Part shown: piece after piece, positions 24,359 to 33,395 of the stretch
How positions within the stretch are numbered: the stretch's first letter is position 1
Layout of the letters: each line of letters opens with the position of its first letter
DNA from: Deinococcus roseus
Lineage (GTDB): Bacteria > Deinococcota > Deinococci > Deinococcales > Deinococcaceae
Assembly: GCF_014646895.1 (NCBI RefSeq)
Contig: NZ_BMOD01000022.1
Coordinates: 1-64,000, forward strand
DNA: 64,000 nt
Direction of reading: 5' to 3'
Made by a program: the position numbers and the translations under genes
Notes under the pieces: generated by a model
What the model was told of the DNA's origin: nothing
The model's database searches: none
Seen by the model: only the letters and a program-made list of their open reading frames with translations

Positions 24359-24377
24359 ATCTGACGATCATCTGACG
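24359..24377 (+). promoter_or_regulatory. Direct-repeat (Pho-box-like) site upstream of ppk
   Basis: ATCTGACG occurs at 24359-24366 and 24370-24377, spaced exactly 11 bases, and another CTGAC lies at 24345. TAGAAT (24382-24387) follows. Tandem 11-base repeats replacing a -35 are typical of PhoB-type sites, and ppk is a common PhoB target, but the repeats differ from the E. coli consensus. Confidence 0.45.
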
Positions 24378-24398
24378 GGTCTAGAATGAAAAGAACAT

Positions 24399-26462
24399 AT
24401 GTCAGTGGAAAGTCATCAAACCGTCGATAAATTGCCCAGAGAGGCTTACCTGAACCGTGAACTGGCCTGGCTGGAATTCAACGAACGGGTGCGTTACGAA
24501 GCCATGCATCCCAAAAACCCGCCGCTGGAACGGGTCAAGTACTCTGCCATTTGCGGCAGCAACCTCGATGAATTCTTCATGGTGCGGGTGGCAGGCATTC
24601 ACCGGCAGATTGCTGCCCATGTGCGCAGTCACACCCCGGATGGCCTGACCCCGCACCAGAACCTGGATCTGGTGCGCAAGCACATGCCTGAAATGATGGC
24701 CAACCTGCAGCGCAACCTGCAGACCAACCTGGAAAACCTGGAAAAACACGGCATTCAGTTTGTGAAGTATTCAGAGCTGGAAGATGAAGTTCGGGCAGAA
24801 CTCAAAGAGTATTACCTCAAGGAAGTTCACCCGGTTCTGACCCCTCTGGCCGTGGACCCCAGTCATCCCTTTCCCTACATCTCCAACCTGAGCCTCAACC
24901 TCGCAGTGATTCTGGAAGAGGATGAGGGCATCGAACTGGCCCGGGTGAAGGTGCCTGTAGGGGTGCTTGCCCGGGTGGTGAAGATCTCCAGTGGTCAGTA
25001 CATGTTTCTGGAAGACATCATTGCTGCTCACCTGTCGGAGCTTTTTAGGGGACGCACGGTGGTCAGCAGCCACGTGTTCCGCGTCACCCGCAACACCGAC
25101 TATGAATTTGAAGAAGAGGAAGCCGAAGACCTGCTCGCCACCATCGAAGATGGCCTGAGGCGCAGGCGTTTCGGGGCTGTGGTGCGCCTGGAGGCCAATC
25201 CCGACATCCCTGAGCGCCTGCTCTCGGAACTGATTGAGCGCCTGAGGCTGACCCGCCAGGATGTTTTTCTGCTTTCTGGCCCCCTTGGGGTTGCAGACTT
25301 CATGGGCCTGGTGAACATGCTGGCCCCCACCCATCCTCAACTCACCTACATCCCTTATGTTGCAAGCATTCCCGACCTGGAAGGGGAGGAGGGCATCTTC
25401 TGCACCCTGCAACAACAGGATGTCCTGCTGCACCACCCCTATGAGTCTTTCGAGGGGGTCTTGCAGTTCATTGAGGCTGCAGCGCAAGACCCTGATGTGC
25501 TGGCCATCAAACAGACCCTGTACCGCACCGGGGGTGACCGCAGGCTTTTGCGTGCCCTGACCCAGGCTGCAGAGGCCGGGAAACAGGTGGTGGCCCTGGT
25601 GGAACTGAAAGCCCGCTTTGATGAGCAGCGCAACATCACCTGGGCACGTGCGCTGGAACGGGCCGGGATTCACGTGGTGTATGGTCTTCCCAGGCTGAAA
25701 ACCCACGCCAAGGTGACGCTGGTGGTGCGCCGGGAGCAGGGCGGTCTGAGGCGCTATGTGCACGTTGGGACAGGCAACTACAACCCCAGAACGGCTGCTG
25801 TTTACACCGACATCTCTTACCTGACTGCAGACAAAAGCATCTGCATTGATGCCAGCGAACTCTTCAACCGCCTGACCGGGTATGCAGAAGCCACCTACCG
25901 CAAAATGCTGGTGGCTCCCGAACGCATGCGCCATGACTTCTACACCCTGATTGACCGGGAAATTGCGCATGCCCAATCTGGACAGCCTGCAGCCATCTCT
26001 GCCAAGATGAACAGCCTCACCGATCCAGGCCTGATCCAGAAGCTCTATCAGGCTTCCCAGGCTGGCGTGCACATCCGCCTGATCATCCGGGGGGTGTGTT
26101 GTTTGAGGCCTGGGGTTCCTGGTGTGAGTGAGAACATCGTGGTGCGTTCCATCATTGGGCGCTTTCTGGAGCATGCCCGCATTTACGCCTTCCACAATGC
26201 CGGGGCCAATGAGGTTTACATTGGCAGCGCAGACTGGATGACCCGCAACCTCAACCGCCGTGTTGAAGTGGTGGTTCCAGTGGGCAGCCAGACGCACCAG
26301 CGTTACCTGCTCAACCTCATTGAGGCCGAATGGAAAGACACCCGGGGAAGCTGGCAGCTTTTCCCGGACGGTAAATTTGAAAAAGTGCGGGGCAGCAAAA
26401 CCTTCAGTTCCCAGCGGCATTTCATGCTCAAGCATGGGGCACTGGAGGAAGTGGAGGATTGA
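24399..26462 (+). CDS. ppk: Polyphosphate kinase 1
   Basis: This 687-residue enzyme transfers the gamma phosphate of ATP onto polyphosphate. The N-terminal domain (LNRELAWLEFNERV) is followed by the head domain and two C-terminal phospholipase-D-like domains. The autophosphorylated histidine is H436 in LKTHAKVTLVVRRE, with H455 in HVGTGNYNPRTA; these match E. coli H435 and H454. Length is normal. A TAGAAT box lies 11 bases before the ATG, with 11-base direct repeats upstream. Confidence 0.97.
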   Translation: MSVESHQTVDKLPREAYLNRELAWLEFNERVRYEAMHPKNPPLERVKYSAICGSNLDEFFMVRVAGIHRQIAAHVRSHTPDGLTPHQNLDLVRKHMPEMMANLQRNLQTNLENLEKHGIQFVKYSELEDEVRAELKEYYLKEVHPVLTPLAVDPSHPFPYISNLSLNLAVILEEDEGIELARVKVPVGVLARVVKISSGQYMFLEDIIAAHLSELFRGRTVVSSHVFRVTRNTDYEFEEEEAEDLLATIEDGLRRRRFGAVVRLEANPDIPERLLSELIERLRLTRQDVFLLSGPLGVADFMGLVNMLAPTHPQLTYIPYVASIPDLEGEEGIFCTLQQQDVLLHHPYESFEGVLQFIEAAAQDPDVLAIKQTLYRTGGDRRLLRALTQAAEAGKQVVALVELKARFDEQRNITWARALERAGIHVVYGLPRLKTHAKVTLVVRREQGGLRRYVHVGTGNYNPRTAAVYTDISYLTADKSICIDASELFNRLTGYAEATYRKMLVAPERMRHDFYTLIDREIAHAQSGQPAAISAKMNSLTDPGLIQKLYQASQAGVHIRLIIRGVCCLRPGVPGVSENIVVRSIIGRFLEHARIYAFHNAGANEVYIGSADWMTRNLNRRVEVVVPVGSQTHQRYLLNLIEAEWKDTRGSWQLFPDGKFEKVRGSKTFSSQRHFMLKHGALEEVED

Positions 26463-26530
26463 CCCTCTCCTCGCTCGCTTCGCATCGCTTTCCTCTCCCT
26501 CAGGGAGAGGACCTGTCATAGACAGTGGTG
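26463..26530. repeat. GC-rich imperfect repeat after ppk
   Basis: CCCTCTCC... and TCCTCTCCCT/AGGGAGAGGA form a 10-bp hairpin (26491-26511), followed by GGTGAGGGTTGAGGTGAGGG. It looks like a second, unrelated intergenic repeat type; it may also terminate ppk or the converging TPR transcript. Confidence 0.45.
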
Positions 26531-26546
26531 AGGGTTGAGGTGAGGG

Positions 26547-27287
26547 TTAAAAAGTTTTCAGCAACTCGACAGCCTCTGCCCGGTCCTCTCTGTCCCAGAA
26601 GGTGAGGATCGGCATCTGGCTGGCTTTCTGCAGGTGCTTTCTGGCGTCTTGCAGGTACTTGCTTTTCAGGCGTTTGTTTTTGTTGCCCAGAATGACCAGG
26701 GCTTTGGCATAATTCAGTTCGTGTGAAATGACCGTGGGCTCCAGTTCCACGGCTTTTTGCAATCTGGGCAGGATTTCCTGCTCCTTGCCACCATACAGTC
26801 CAGCCGTGAGGGTGCCGTATTTGATGACATTGGCATGCCACATCGCCAGACCCACCTGGGCAGGGGCGTACTCAGGGGCCAGTTGCACGGCTTTCTCAAA
26901 GAGTTCGCGGGTCTCTGAGAGGGCTCCAAGACCTCCCAGCGCTCCTCTCAACACCGCCTGCCCGCCAATGGCCTTGGAAAGCTGGTAATAAGCAGGGCCA
27001 TTTCTGGGGTTCAGGTCTATGGCTTTGCGGGCATAATTTTCAGCCTGTTCCAGCAAAGGGGCATTGCTTTTGTCCAGGATGTGTTTTCTGACGCTCAGCA
27101 CCAGGGCTTCAGCCGCCAGGGTGTAGGCCTCCGAGGTTTTGAGGTCCAGTGCATCCTGGATGGTTTGTTGCACCTGACCTGCAGCCAGATGGGTTTTCAC
27201 GTCGTTCAGGGTGGTGGCCTGGGCACTGTTCAGGGAAAGCATCCCCATCAGGAGAGGCAGAAGGAAAAGCCTTTTCACAGGTCTCAT
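26547..27287 (-). CDS. Secreted TPR-like protein
   Basis: This protein of about 246 residues has a signal peptide (MRPVKRLFLLPLLMGMLSL, cut after SAQA) and TPR-like helix pairs, notably AENYARKAIDLNPRNGPAYY, FEKAVQLAPEYAPAQVGLAM and LQKAVELEPTVISHELNYAK. TPR arrays usually mediate protein contacts. An in-frame ATG 12 bases upstream (27299) is possible. Upstream on the same strand are a TAGAAT/LacI-type operator region and three TGTGCAAATTG repeats. Confidence 0.75.
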   Translation of the reverse strand: MRPVKRLFLLPLLMGMLSLNSAQATTLNDVKTHLAAGQVQQTIQDALDLKTSEAYTLAAEALVLSVRKHILDKSNAPLLEQAENYARKAIDLNPRNGPAYYQLSKAIGGQAVLRGALGGLGALSETRELFEKAVQLAPEYAPAQVGLAMWHANVIKYGTLTAGLYGGKEQEILPRLQKAVELEPTVISHELNYAKALVILGNKNKRLKSKYLQDARKHLQKASQMPILTFWDREDRAEAVELLKTF

Positions 27288-27326
27288 TGTGGAGGACATC
27301 GGCCCCGATGAACAGGGACAACCTCC

Positions 27327-27366
27327 CAATCTGCACACCTCAATTTGCACAATCCCAATTTGCACA
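27327..27366 (-). repeat. Three direct repeats of TGTGCAAATTG
   Basis: On the plus strand CAATCTGCACA (27327), CAATTTGCACA (27341) and CAATTTGCACA (27356) are spaced 14 and 15 bases apart, upstream of the TPR gene. Such iterated sites can be operators; the binding protein is unknown. Confidence 0.5.
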
Positions 27367-27377
27367 GCAGAAGAAAC

Positions 27378-27408
27378 CCGAACATGATTTGCCGCTCATG
27401 TTCGGGGT
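27378..27408 (-). terminator. 11-bp hairpin between glgP and the TPR gene
   Basis: CCCGAACATGA/TCATGTTCGGG with an 8-base loop. On the minus strand it is followed by TTTCTTCTGCT, so weak termination in that direction is possible, although it lies downstream of the probable TPR promoter. Confidence 0.45.
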
Positions 27409-27458
27409 GGATCAAGGTTGGAAAGGGAGTAGATGTGCAAGCCTGGATTGAAACTCTG

Positions 27459-27477
27459 TTGAAGCGCTTCCATTCTA
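27459..27477 (-). promoter_or_regulatory. Promoter with LacI-type operator upstream of the TPR gene
   Basis: On the minus strand a TAGAAT -10 box runs directly into TGGAAGCGCTTCAA, a near-palindrome of the LacI/CcpA operator type with central CG. A repressor bound there would cover the transcription start. Confidence 0.4.
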
Positions 27478-27524
27478 GCAGAAAGCAAAATGAAAAACGC
27501 ATCGAAGCACACTGAGAACACTTT

Positions 27525-27552
27525 GCAGGAGGGGGAACATTCCCCCTCCTGC
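27525..27552 (-). terminator. Hairpin terminator of glgP
   Basis: GCAGGAGGGGGAA/TTCCCCCTCCTGC, a 13-bp stem, begins 8 bases after the glgP stop. The downstream U-content is modest. Confidence 0.7.
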
Positions 27553-27560
27553 TCTGGAAA

Positions 27561-30098
27561 TCAGGCCCAGCGGATCAAGCCGAGTTCCAGGGGTGTGCTG
27601 AGGTCAGGGAGGTAAGGCAGGACCCGTGCGCCAACCTCGAAGGTGCCGCTTTCGGGGAGGGCCACTTCGCCAGCGTATTCGGCCCAGCCATCGTGGGTGC
27701 TTTGCAGGGTCAGGATGCCAAAGTTGCGCACGTCGTCGCTCTGGCGGCGGATCACGCCTTCCACCCGGAGGGTTTCGGGGTCAATGCCAGCGGTCTGCAC
27801 ACGCACGAACACCTTCACAGTGTCGCCAGGTTTGGCCTGCTCGGGGAGTTCGCTGAAGGCTTCCACCTGCAGGCGGCTCCACTGCTGGCGCACCCAGTTC
27901 TTCCAGCCTGCAATGTGACGGATGGCTTTGAGGTCATCTTTGCTGATCACCTGAGCACGGGCGTCCAGGGCGGTGTAGTACTGGCGGGTGTAATCAATGA
28001 CCTGACGGGACATGCTGAACTGGGGTCCCACGGTCTTGATGGCCTGACGGGCAATGTTCATCCACTTGTAGCGCACCTTGGAGTCATCGCGCTCGTAGTA
28101 GACGGGAACAATCTGGTTTTCCAGCAGGTCATAGAGGCTGTAAGCGTCTGCGTCGTCCTGAACATCCAGGTTTTCGTATTCGCGCTCTTCACCGATGGCC
28201 CAGCCGTTGGTGTTCTTGTCGTCGAAGCCTTCCACCCACCAACCGTCCAGGATGGAGAGGTTGGGGCTGCCGTTGAAGGAGGCTTTCATGCCGGAGGTGC
28301 CAGACGCTTCCAGGGGACGGCGGGGGTTGTTCAGCCACACGTCCACACCCTGCACGAGGTGACGGGCCACTTCCATGTCGTAGTTCTCCACGATCACGAT
28401 TTTGCCTTTCAGCTCGGGGTCCTGGGCGTAACGGTAGATCTGCTGGATGAACTCCTTGCCGGGGTTGTCGGCAGGGTGGGCTTTCCCGGCGAACACGAAC
28501 TGCACAGGACGCTCGGGGTTGTTCACGATGCGTTTCAGGCGGTCCAGGTCTCTGAACAGCAGGGTGGCGCGTTTGTAAGTGGCAAAGCGGCGGGCAAAGC
28601 CGATGGTCAGGGCGTGGGTGTCCAGCACCTGTTCTGCACTGGCCACACGGGCAGCACTGGCGCCATGGCGCAGGTACTGGCGCCTCAGGCGCTCCCGCAC
28701 AAAGCCGGTCATTTTCTTCTTCAGGTTGTGCAGGGTCTGGGTGAATTCAGCGTCAGGAATCTTGTCCAGGTCCTGCCAGATTTCTTTCTCGTGCACCCGC
28801 TCTTTCCAGTCCTCGGTGAGGTACTGGTCAAAGAGGTCGCGCAGTTCCTGGGCCAGGAAGGTCAGGGTGTGTGCGCCGTTGGTGACGTGTCCGATGGGCA
28901 CTTCGCTGTGGTGGGCACCGGGGTACAGGAAGTTCCACATTTTTCTGGAGACTTCGCCGTGCAGGGCGGACACGCCGTTGGCAGCGCGGGACAGTTTGAG
29001 GGCCAGCACGGTCATGCTGAAGGTGGGGCCCCAGGGCTGGTCGTGGCGGGCCAGTTCCTGGAATTCTTCGCGGCCCACGTTCAGGGCGTTGTACCAGCTG
29101 CCCAGGTAACGGTCAATCAAATCCATGGGGAAAGCGTCGTTTCCGGCAGGCACGGGGGTGTGGGTGGTGAAGAGGGTGCTGGCAGCGGCCAGTTCCACGG
29201 CTTCTCTGAAAGACAGGCCCAGTTGCTGCTCGTATTCACGCACGCGCTCCAGACCCATGAAGGCAGCGTGGCCTTCGTTCATGTGCCAGATGGCAATGTT
29301 CTCTCCGAGGGCACGCAGGGCACGCACCCCACCAATGCCCAGCACCATTTCCTGGGCGATGCGCATTTCCTGGTTGCCGCCGTACAGACGGGCGGTCAGG
29401 TTGCGGTCTTCGGGGGAGTTTTCGGGAACGTTGGTGTCCATCAGGTAAACCTTGATGCGGCCCACCTGCAGGATCCACACGCGGGACTGCACATCGCGGC
29501 CCAGAATGTCCACGTGCACGCGCAGTTCCCGGCCATCTTTGCGGGCCAGTTCGATGGGCAATGTGGAGAGGTTCTGCTCGTCGTAACGCTCTTGCTGCCA
29601 GCCGTCTTTGTCCAGCAACTGGGTGAAGTAGCCCTGATGGTAAAGCAGGCCCACGCCCACAAAAGGCAGACCCACATCGGAAGCACTCTTGCAGTGGTCG
29701 CCGGCCAGCACGCCTAGACCACCGGAGTAGATGGGGAGGCTTTCTGCGTAGGCGAACTCAGCACTGAAGTAAGCCACTTTGCCGCTGAGTTTCTGCTTCT
29801 GCCTGGAGTACCAGGTCTTCTTTTGCTTCATGTAAGCATCGAAGTCTTTGATCACCTGGTCGTAGCGCTCCAGGTACTCGGGGTCTTTGAGGGCGGCTTG
29901 CACGTCTTTCTGGCTGATTTCAATCAGGGTGCGCACCGGGTTGTTGTGGTAGCGCTCCCAAATGTCTGGGTTCAGATCGCGGTACAGGTCCTGTGCTCTG
30001 GGGGTCCAGGACCAGTAAAGGTTGTAAGCAAGATCCTGCAGGCGCTCGATGCGCTTGGGCAGGTTGGGCATCACGGTGACTTTGTTTAAGGTATTCAA
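27561..30098 (-). CDS. glgP: Alpha-glucan (glycogen/maltodextrin) phosphorylase
   Basis: This GT35 enzyme of about 845 residues releases glucose-1-phosphate from alpha-1,4-glucans. The N-terminal DUF3417 segment (LPKRIERLQDLAYNLYWSWTPRA) marks the type found in Thermus and Thermotoga. The PLP-binding lysine lies in EASGTSGMKASFNGSPN; GGLGVLAGDHCKSASD and HTPVPAGNDAF are other family blocks. The start is taken as TTG at 30098, 6 bases after GGAGG; an ATG 48 bases upstream lacks a Shine-Dalgarno. A TTGCAT-17-TAGCAT promoter lies upstream. Confidence 0.93.
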   Translation of the reverse strand: MNTLNKVTVMPNLPKRIERLQDLAYNLYWSWTPRAQDLYRDLNPDIWERYHNNPVRTLIEISQKDVQAALKDPEYLERYDQVIKDFDAYMKQKKTWYSRQKQKLSGKVAYFSAEFAYAESLPIYSGGLGVLAGDHCKSASDVGLPFVGVGLLYHQGYFTQLLDKDGWQQERYDEQNLSTLPIELARKDGRELRVHVDILGRDVQSRVWILQVGRIKVYLMDTNVPENSPEDRNLTARLYGGNQEMRIAQEMVLGIGGVRALRALGENIAIWHMNEGHAAFMGLERVREYEQQLGLSFREAVELAAASTLFTTHTPVPAGNDAFPMDLIDRYLGSWYNALNVGREEFQELARHDQPWGPTFSMTVLALKLSRAANGVSALHGEVSRKMWNFLYPGAHHSEVPIGHVTNGAHTLTFLAQELRDLFDQYLTEDWKERVHEKEIWQDLDKIPDAEFTQTLHNLKKKMTGFVRERLRRQYLRHGASAARVASAEQVLDTHALTIGFARRFATYKRATLLFRDLDRLKRIVNNPERPVQFVFAGKAHPADNPGKEFIQQIYRYAQDPELKGKIVIVENYDMEVARHLVQGVDVWLNNPRRPLEASGTSGMKASFNGSPNLSILDGWWVEGFDDKNTNGWAIGEEREYENLDVQDDADAYSLYDLLENQIVPVYYERDDSKVRYKWMNIARQAIKTVGPQFSMSRQVIDYTRQYYTALDARAQVISKDDLKAIRHIAGWKNWVRQQWSRLQVEAFSELPEQAKPGDTVKVFVRVQTAGIDPETLRVEGVIRRQSDDVRNFGILTLQSTHDGWAEYAGEVALPESGTFEVGARVLPYLPDLSTPLELGLIRWA

Positions 30099-30199
30099 GG
30101 CGGTCCTCCAGAGATTGGTGTCGGTTTCAGCCACTGCCAGGGCCACAAAAGGCCGTTTTCAGGTTGCAGAGCTTTTTGAATGGGACAAGTGGTAGATTT

Positions 30200-30228
30200 A
30201 TGCTACACATCCATCCCATAAAATGCAA
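30200..30228 (-). promoter_or_regulatory. glgP: Promoter of glgP
   Basis: On the minus strand TTGCAT, a 17-base spacer and TAGCAT. It lies about 100 bases upstream of the glgP start. Confidence 0.65.
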
Positions 30229-30494
30229 ATTTGTAATGAAAAAAGTGGCCTAGACTCTTTATGAAACGGAATTTTTTTGAAATGAACATTTGAAAACTTT
30301 TTTGATGAATTCAAAGGCGTTTTTTGACTTAAAAGTGATTTTGACTCCAAAGGCAACTGCTCCCTGTGGAGTCAATGGTGAAAAAATCCCTGATCAACAC
30401 CGGGATTTCTCAAGCCAATGTAGGAATGTCTTGGAAAAACAAGCAGATCTGAAGGGATTGCATAAAAAATCACAAATGGGTTTTTCTTCACACA

Positions 30495-30523
30495 AAAACA
30501 AAAACGGACACCAGGGTCCGTTT
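30495..30523 (-). terminator. Terminator downstream of dxs
   Basis: On the minus strand AAACGGAC/GTCCGTTT with a 6-base loop is followed by TTGTTTTTGTG. It lies about 95 bases after the dxs stop. Confidence 0.75.
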
Positions 30524-30617
30524 CATTTGCAATCTTAGGAAGGGTTACACTCTTAAAAGTACACGATTTGGAGGGCAAAAACCAGGGGATTCAGCGGTTC
30601 TTGCCCCAAAAACCGAT

Positions 30618-32513
30618 TCAGATCTCGATGGGCACGTCAACTCCCAGTTCGGCCAGCACGGTACGGATGGCCTGACTGTCAATTCCGGCCTGGGCATGTA
30701 TGGAGGAGACCTCAGCATGGTCGTAAAACTGATCGGGAATGCCCAGAACCCGCACTTTTGGCGTCAAACCCCGGTCTGCCAGGAACTCCAGCACTGCACT
30801 GCCAAAGCCCCCCATCTTCTGGTGGTCTTCCACGGTCACAATGGCCCGCGCAGTGCGCCCAATATACTCCAGCATCTCTTCATCCAGCGGTTTGACAAAA
30901 CGGGCATTGACCAGACCTACCCCTGGCAAATCGGCCACAGCCTTGCGGGCGTATTCCAGGGCTTTGCCTCCAGCCAGGACCACCACTTCTTCACTGGGGT
31001 TCAGCCACTCCCAGGTGCCCCACTGCACTTCGGGCCAGGTGCCTTCTGGCACCTGATCGGTGTTGCCTCTGGGGTAACGGATGGCCACAGGACCCCCATG
31101 TTTCAGGGCGGCTTTGAACAGACCTCGCAACTCCGAGGTGTCCTTGGGAAGCGCAATGGACACATTGGGAATGGTTCTCAGGTAGGCCAGATCAAACACC
31201 CCATGGTGGGTGGCTCCGTCTGCTCCGACCATGCCGCCCCGGTCAATGGCGAAAATCACCGGCAGGTTCTCGATGGCCACATCATGCAACACCTGATCAA
31301 AACCCCGTTGCAGGAAGGTGCTGTAAATGGCCACCACAGGTTTCAGACCCTGCAAAGCCATGCCTGCACCCACGGTGACCGCCACATCTTCGGCAATGCC
31401 CACATCAGTGTAACGGTGGGGATGGGTCTGGCTGTACTTGACCAGCCCAGAGCCTTCACGCATGGCCGGGGTGATCACAAAGAGGCGCGGGTCCTCTTTG
31501 GCCAGTTCGATCATGGCGTCGCCAAAAGCTGCAGACCAGCTGTACCCCTTGCTGGCAGGAGCGGTCCCGGTTTTGGGATCGTGGGGAACAGCACCGTGCC
31601 ATTTGATGGGGTCTTTCTCTGCGTATTCCAGACCCTTGCCCTTCTTGGTGACCACGTGCAGCATGGTGGGACCGTCCAGGTCTTTCAGTTTGGACAGCAC
31701 ATACACCAGTTGCCCCAGATCGTGCCCGTCGATGGGGCCAACATAGCGCACATTCATGGCCTTGAAGGGATTGTCGGAAGCGGGATCAAAGAAGTTTCGG
31801 GCACTGTCCTTGGCACGGGATACCATCTGGGCCAGCGGGCGGCTGAAAGCCTGCAGGGCTTTTTTCCCGGCATCTTCCACATCCTGAAACCAGCGCTGGA
31901 TTTGCAGGGTGCGCATGTAGCGGTTCAGTGCTCCCACGTTCTCCGAGATGCTCATCTCGTTGTCATTCAGGATGATCAGCATGCGTTTCTGCTGGTACCC
32001 AATCTGGTTGATGGCAGCGAGGGCCATGCCTCCGGTCAGGCTTCCATCTCCAATCACCGCAGCGATGTTGTAATTCTGGCCCAGGGCATCTCTGGCAAAC
32101 GCCATGCCCAGCGCATTGGCCAGACTGGTGCTGGCATGACCCACCGTGATGCCGTCATGCTCGGACTCACTGACTTTGGTGAACCCCGAAAGCCCACCTT
32201 CCTTGCGGATGGTTTGCATGCGACTTCTGCGCCCGGTGAGGATTTTGTGGGCGTAAGCCTGGTGCCCCACATCAAACAGGATGCGGTCACGTGGGCTGTC
32301 AAACACATGGTGCAGGGCAGTGATCAGTTCCACTGCTCCCAGGCTGCTGGCCAGGTGGCCTCCGCTTTCCGCGCAAACCTGGATGATTTCCTGGCGCAGT
32401 TCCTGAGCCACCTGAGACAGTTCTTCTCTGGAGAGGTTCTTCAGATCCTCGGGGCCATTGATGCGGTCCAGTAGCACAATGTGTCCTTTCTGGGCAGGCT
32501 CACTGGCCTGCAT
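30618..32513 (-). CDS. dxs: 1-deoxy-D-xylulose-5-phosphate synthase
   Basis: This thiamine-diphosphate enzyme of about 631 residues condenses pyruvate and glyceraldehyde-3-phosphate, the entry step of the non-mevalonate isoprenoid pathway. Signatures: GGHLASSLGAVELITALH, the ThDP/Mg motif GDGSLTGGMA...NDNEMSI, DIGIAEDVAVTVGAG-like TDVGIAEDVAVTVGAG and YPRG. In Deinococcus this route supplies carotenoids and quinones. The chosen ATG overlaps the lipoprotein gene end by 14 bases; an ATG 24 bases upstream is possible. Confidence 0.96.
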   Translation of the reverse strand: MQASEPAQKGHIVLLDRINGPEDLKNLSREELSQVAQELRQEIIQVCAESGGHLASSLGAVELITALHHVFDSPRDRILFDVGHQAYAHKILTGRRSRMQTIRKEGGLSGFTKVSESEHDGITVGHASTSLANALGMAFARDALGQNYNIAAVIGDGSLTGGMALAAINQIGYQQKRMLIILNDNEMSISENVGALNRYMRTLQIQRWFQDVEDAGKKALQAFSRPLAQMVSRAKDSARNFFDPASDNPFKAMNVRYVGPIDGHDLGQLVYVLSKLKDLDGPTMLHVVTKKGKGLEYAEKDPIKWHGAVPHDPKTGTAPASKGYSWSAAFGDAMIELAKEDPRLFVITPAMREGSGLVKYSQTHPHRYTDVGIAEDVAVTVGAGMALQGLKPVVAIYSTFLQRGFDQVLHDVAIENLPVIFAIDRGGMVGADGATHHGVFDLAYLRTIPNVSIALPKDTSELRGLFKAALKHGGPVAIRYPRGNTDQVPEGTWPEVQWGTWEWLNPSEEVVVLAGGKALEYARKAVADLPGVGLVNARFVKPLDEEMLEYIGRTARAIVTVEDHQKMGGFGSAVLEFLADRGLTPKVRVLGIPDQFYDHAEVSSIHAQAGIDSQAIRTVLAELGVDVPIEI

Positions 32514-33177
32514 TGGTGCTCTTGAGAACGAACCCATCAGGAGAGAGCACTTCTCCTATGAAGGGTACGAAATAAAACTCCTTGGACTCGGGAAGAATGT
32601 CCTTTGCACCCAGAATCTGGCGGTTGACCACCCACACCGAATAGGACCTGCTGCTGGTGTTGAGGGTGACGTTGCGCTGTTCCAGCACGGTGAACTTGTA
32701 ATCGGCATTGAGGCGTTCACGCACCCCTTTGTCATCAAGCAAGGTGATCTGGGTTTTGCCAGACCAGGTGGTGCCCACTTTCCAGTCTTTGCTGCTGGGG
32801 TATTCCTGCAGGGGCGGAACCAGGGTGATCTTGACTCCTGGCACGGTCATGCCATGCAGGTAAACCCCGGTTTCATCGTAGGTTCTGAAGTACTCACGCA
32901 TCACCCCACGGCCAACCAGGGTGAACCGGGTGGTGGCCTGATCCCCAAACAGGGTTCCTCCTTCAACAGTCAGGCGGTAAGGCGGAGCGTCCAGACGATC
33001 ATTGTCCAGCAGGTAATCCCACTGGATGCCGAGTTCGTGGGGATAAAAAGAAGCCTGTGCAGTGGTGACCGTGAGGGCAACTTTGCCAGGGTCCTGGGTG
33101 GTGTTCTGGGGGGCACAACTGTGCAGAAAAAGCCCACCCAGAGCCAGCACAGCCACGCGTAACATGGATTTCATCAT
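32500..33177 (-). CDS. Putative lipoprotein
   Basis: This 225-residue protein has a signal peptide and lipobox LHSC (Cys21 as the lipidated residue). The mature part is beta-rich (for example YRLTVEGGTLFGDQATTRF, WKVGTTWSGKTQITLLDD) and resembles no family I can name. It overlaps the dxs start and shares its strand, so the two are probably co-transcribed from the TATAAT at 33218-33223. Confidence 0.65.
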   Translation of the reverse strand: MMKSMLRVAVLALGGLFLHSCAPQNTTQDPGKVALTVTTAQASFYPHELGIQWDYLLDNDRLDAPPYRLTVEGGTLFGDQATTRFTLVGRGVMREYFRTYDETGVYLHGMTVPGVKITLVPPLQEYPSSKDWKVGTTWSGKTQITLLDDKGVRERLNADYKFTVLEQRNVTLNTSSRSYSVWVVNRQILGAKDILPESKEFYFVPFIGEVLSPDGFVLKSTNAGQ

Positions 33178-33217
33178 AGGTGCCTCTTGAAGCGGGGAAC
33201 AGTCATAATATCTGCAA

Positions 33218-33223
33218 ATTATA
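33218..33223 (-). promoter_or_regulatory. -10 box upstream of the lipoprotein-dxs pair
   Basis: A perfect TATAAT on the minus strand lies 40 bases before the lipoprotein ATG, in the same GGATATAATTTG context as the fabF promoter. Confidence 0.55.
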
Positions 33224-33395
33224 TCCTGTCTGGATCACAAACAGGTTGTGAAACAGCTAAGAAAACTGAAAGGGCTGTGCTTTCTGTGATCTGGAAGACA
33301 CAGCTCCAGGTTTCCGGTCCATGTTTCAGGATGCAAGATCGGGCGCTGCCAGATTTTCTGCTCTGCTCCTGATCAAAAATGGGTAAACTACCCTT

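Larger units (their letters stand above)
30099..30617. other. AT-rich 519-base intergenic region with several stem-loops
   Basis: No convincing gene is seen between the glgP start and the dxs end. The region holds the glgP promoter (30200-30228), TTGACTCCA/TGGAGTCAA inverted 9-mers (30341-30349, 30367-30375), AAATCCC/GGGATTT (30384-30390, 30402-30408) and a terminator (30495-30523). The composition is clearly more AT-rich than its surroundings. A small RNA is possible. Confidence 0.6.

Noticed and set aside
27693..29717. 674-codon open frame antisense to glgP
   Set aside because: It is the complement of a well-supported phosphorylase gene; the Val/Gly/His/Gln-rich translation is typical of antisense shadows.
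30290..30538. 82-codon plus-strand frame between glgP and dxs
   Set aside because: It crosses the hairpins and the dxs terminator and has low-complexity composition; no start signals seen.
33187..33372. 61-codon frame between the lipoprotein gene and rapZ
   Set aside because: No ribosome-binding site and it overlaps the divergent promoter region.
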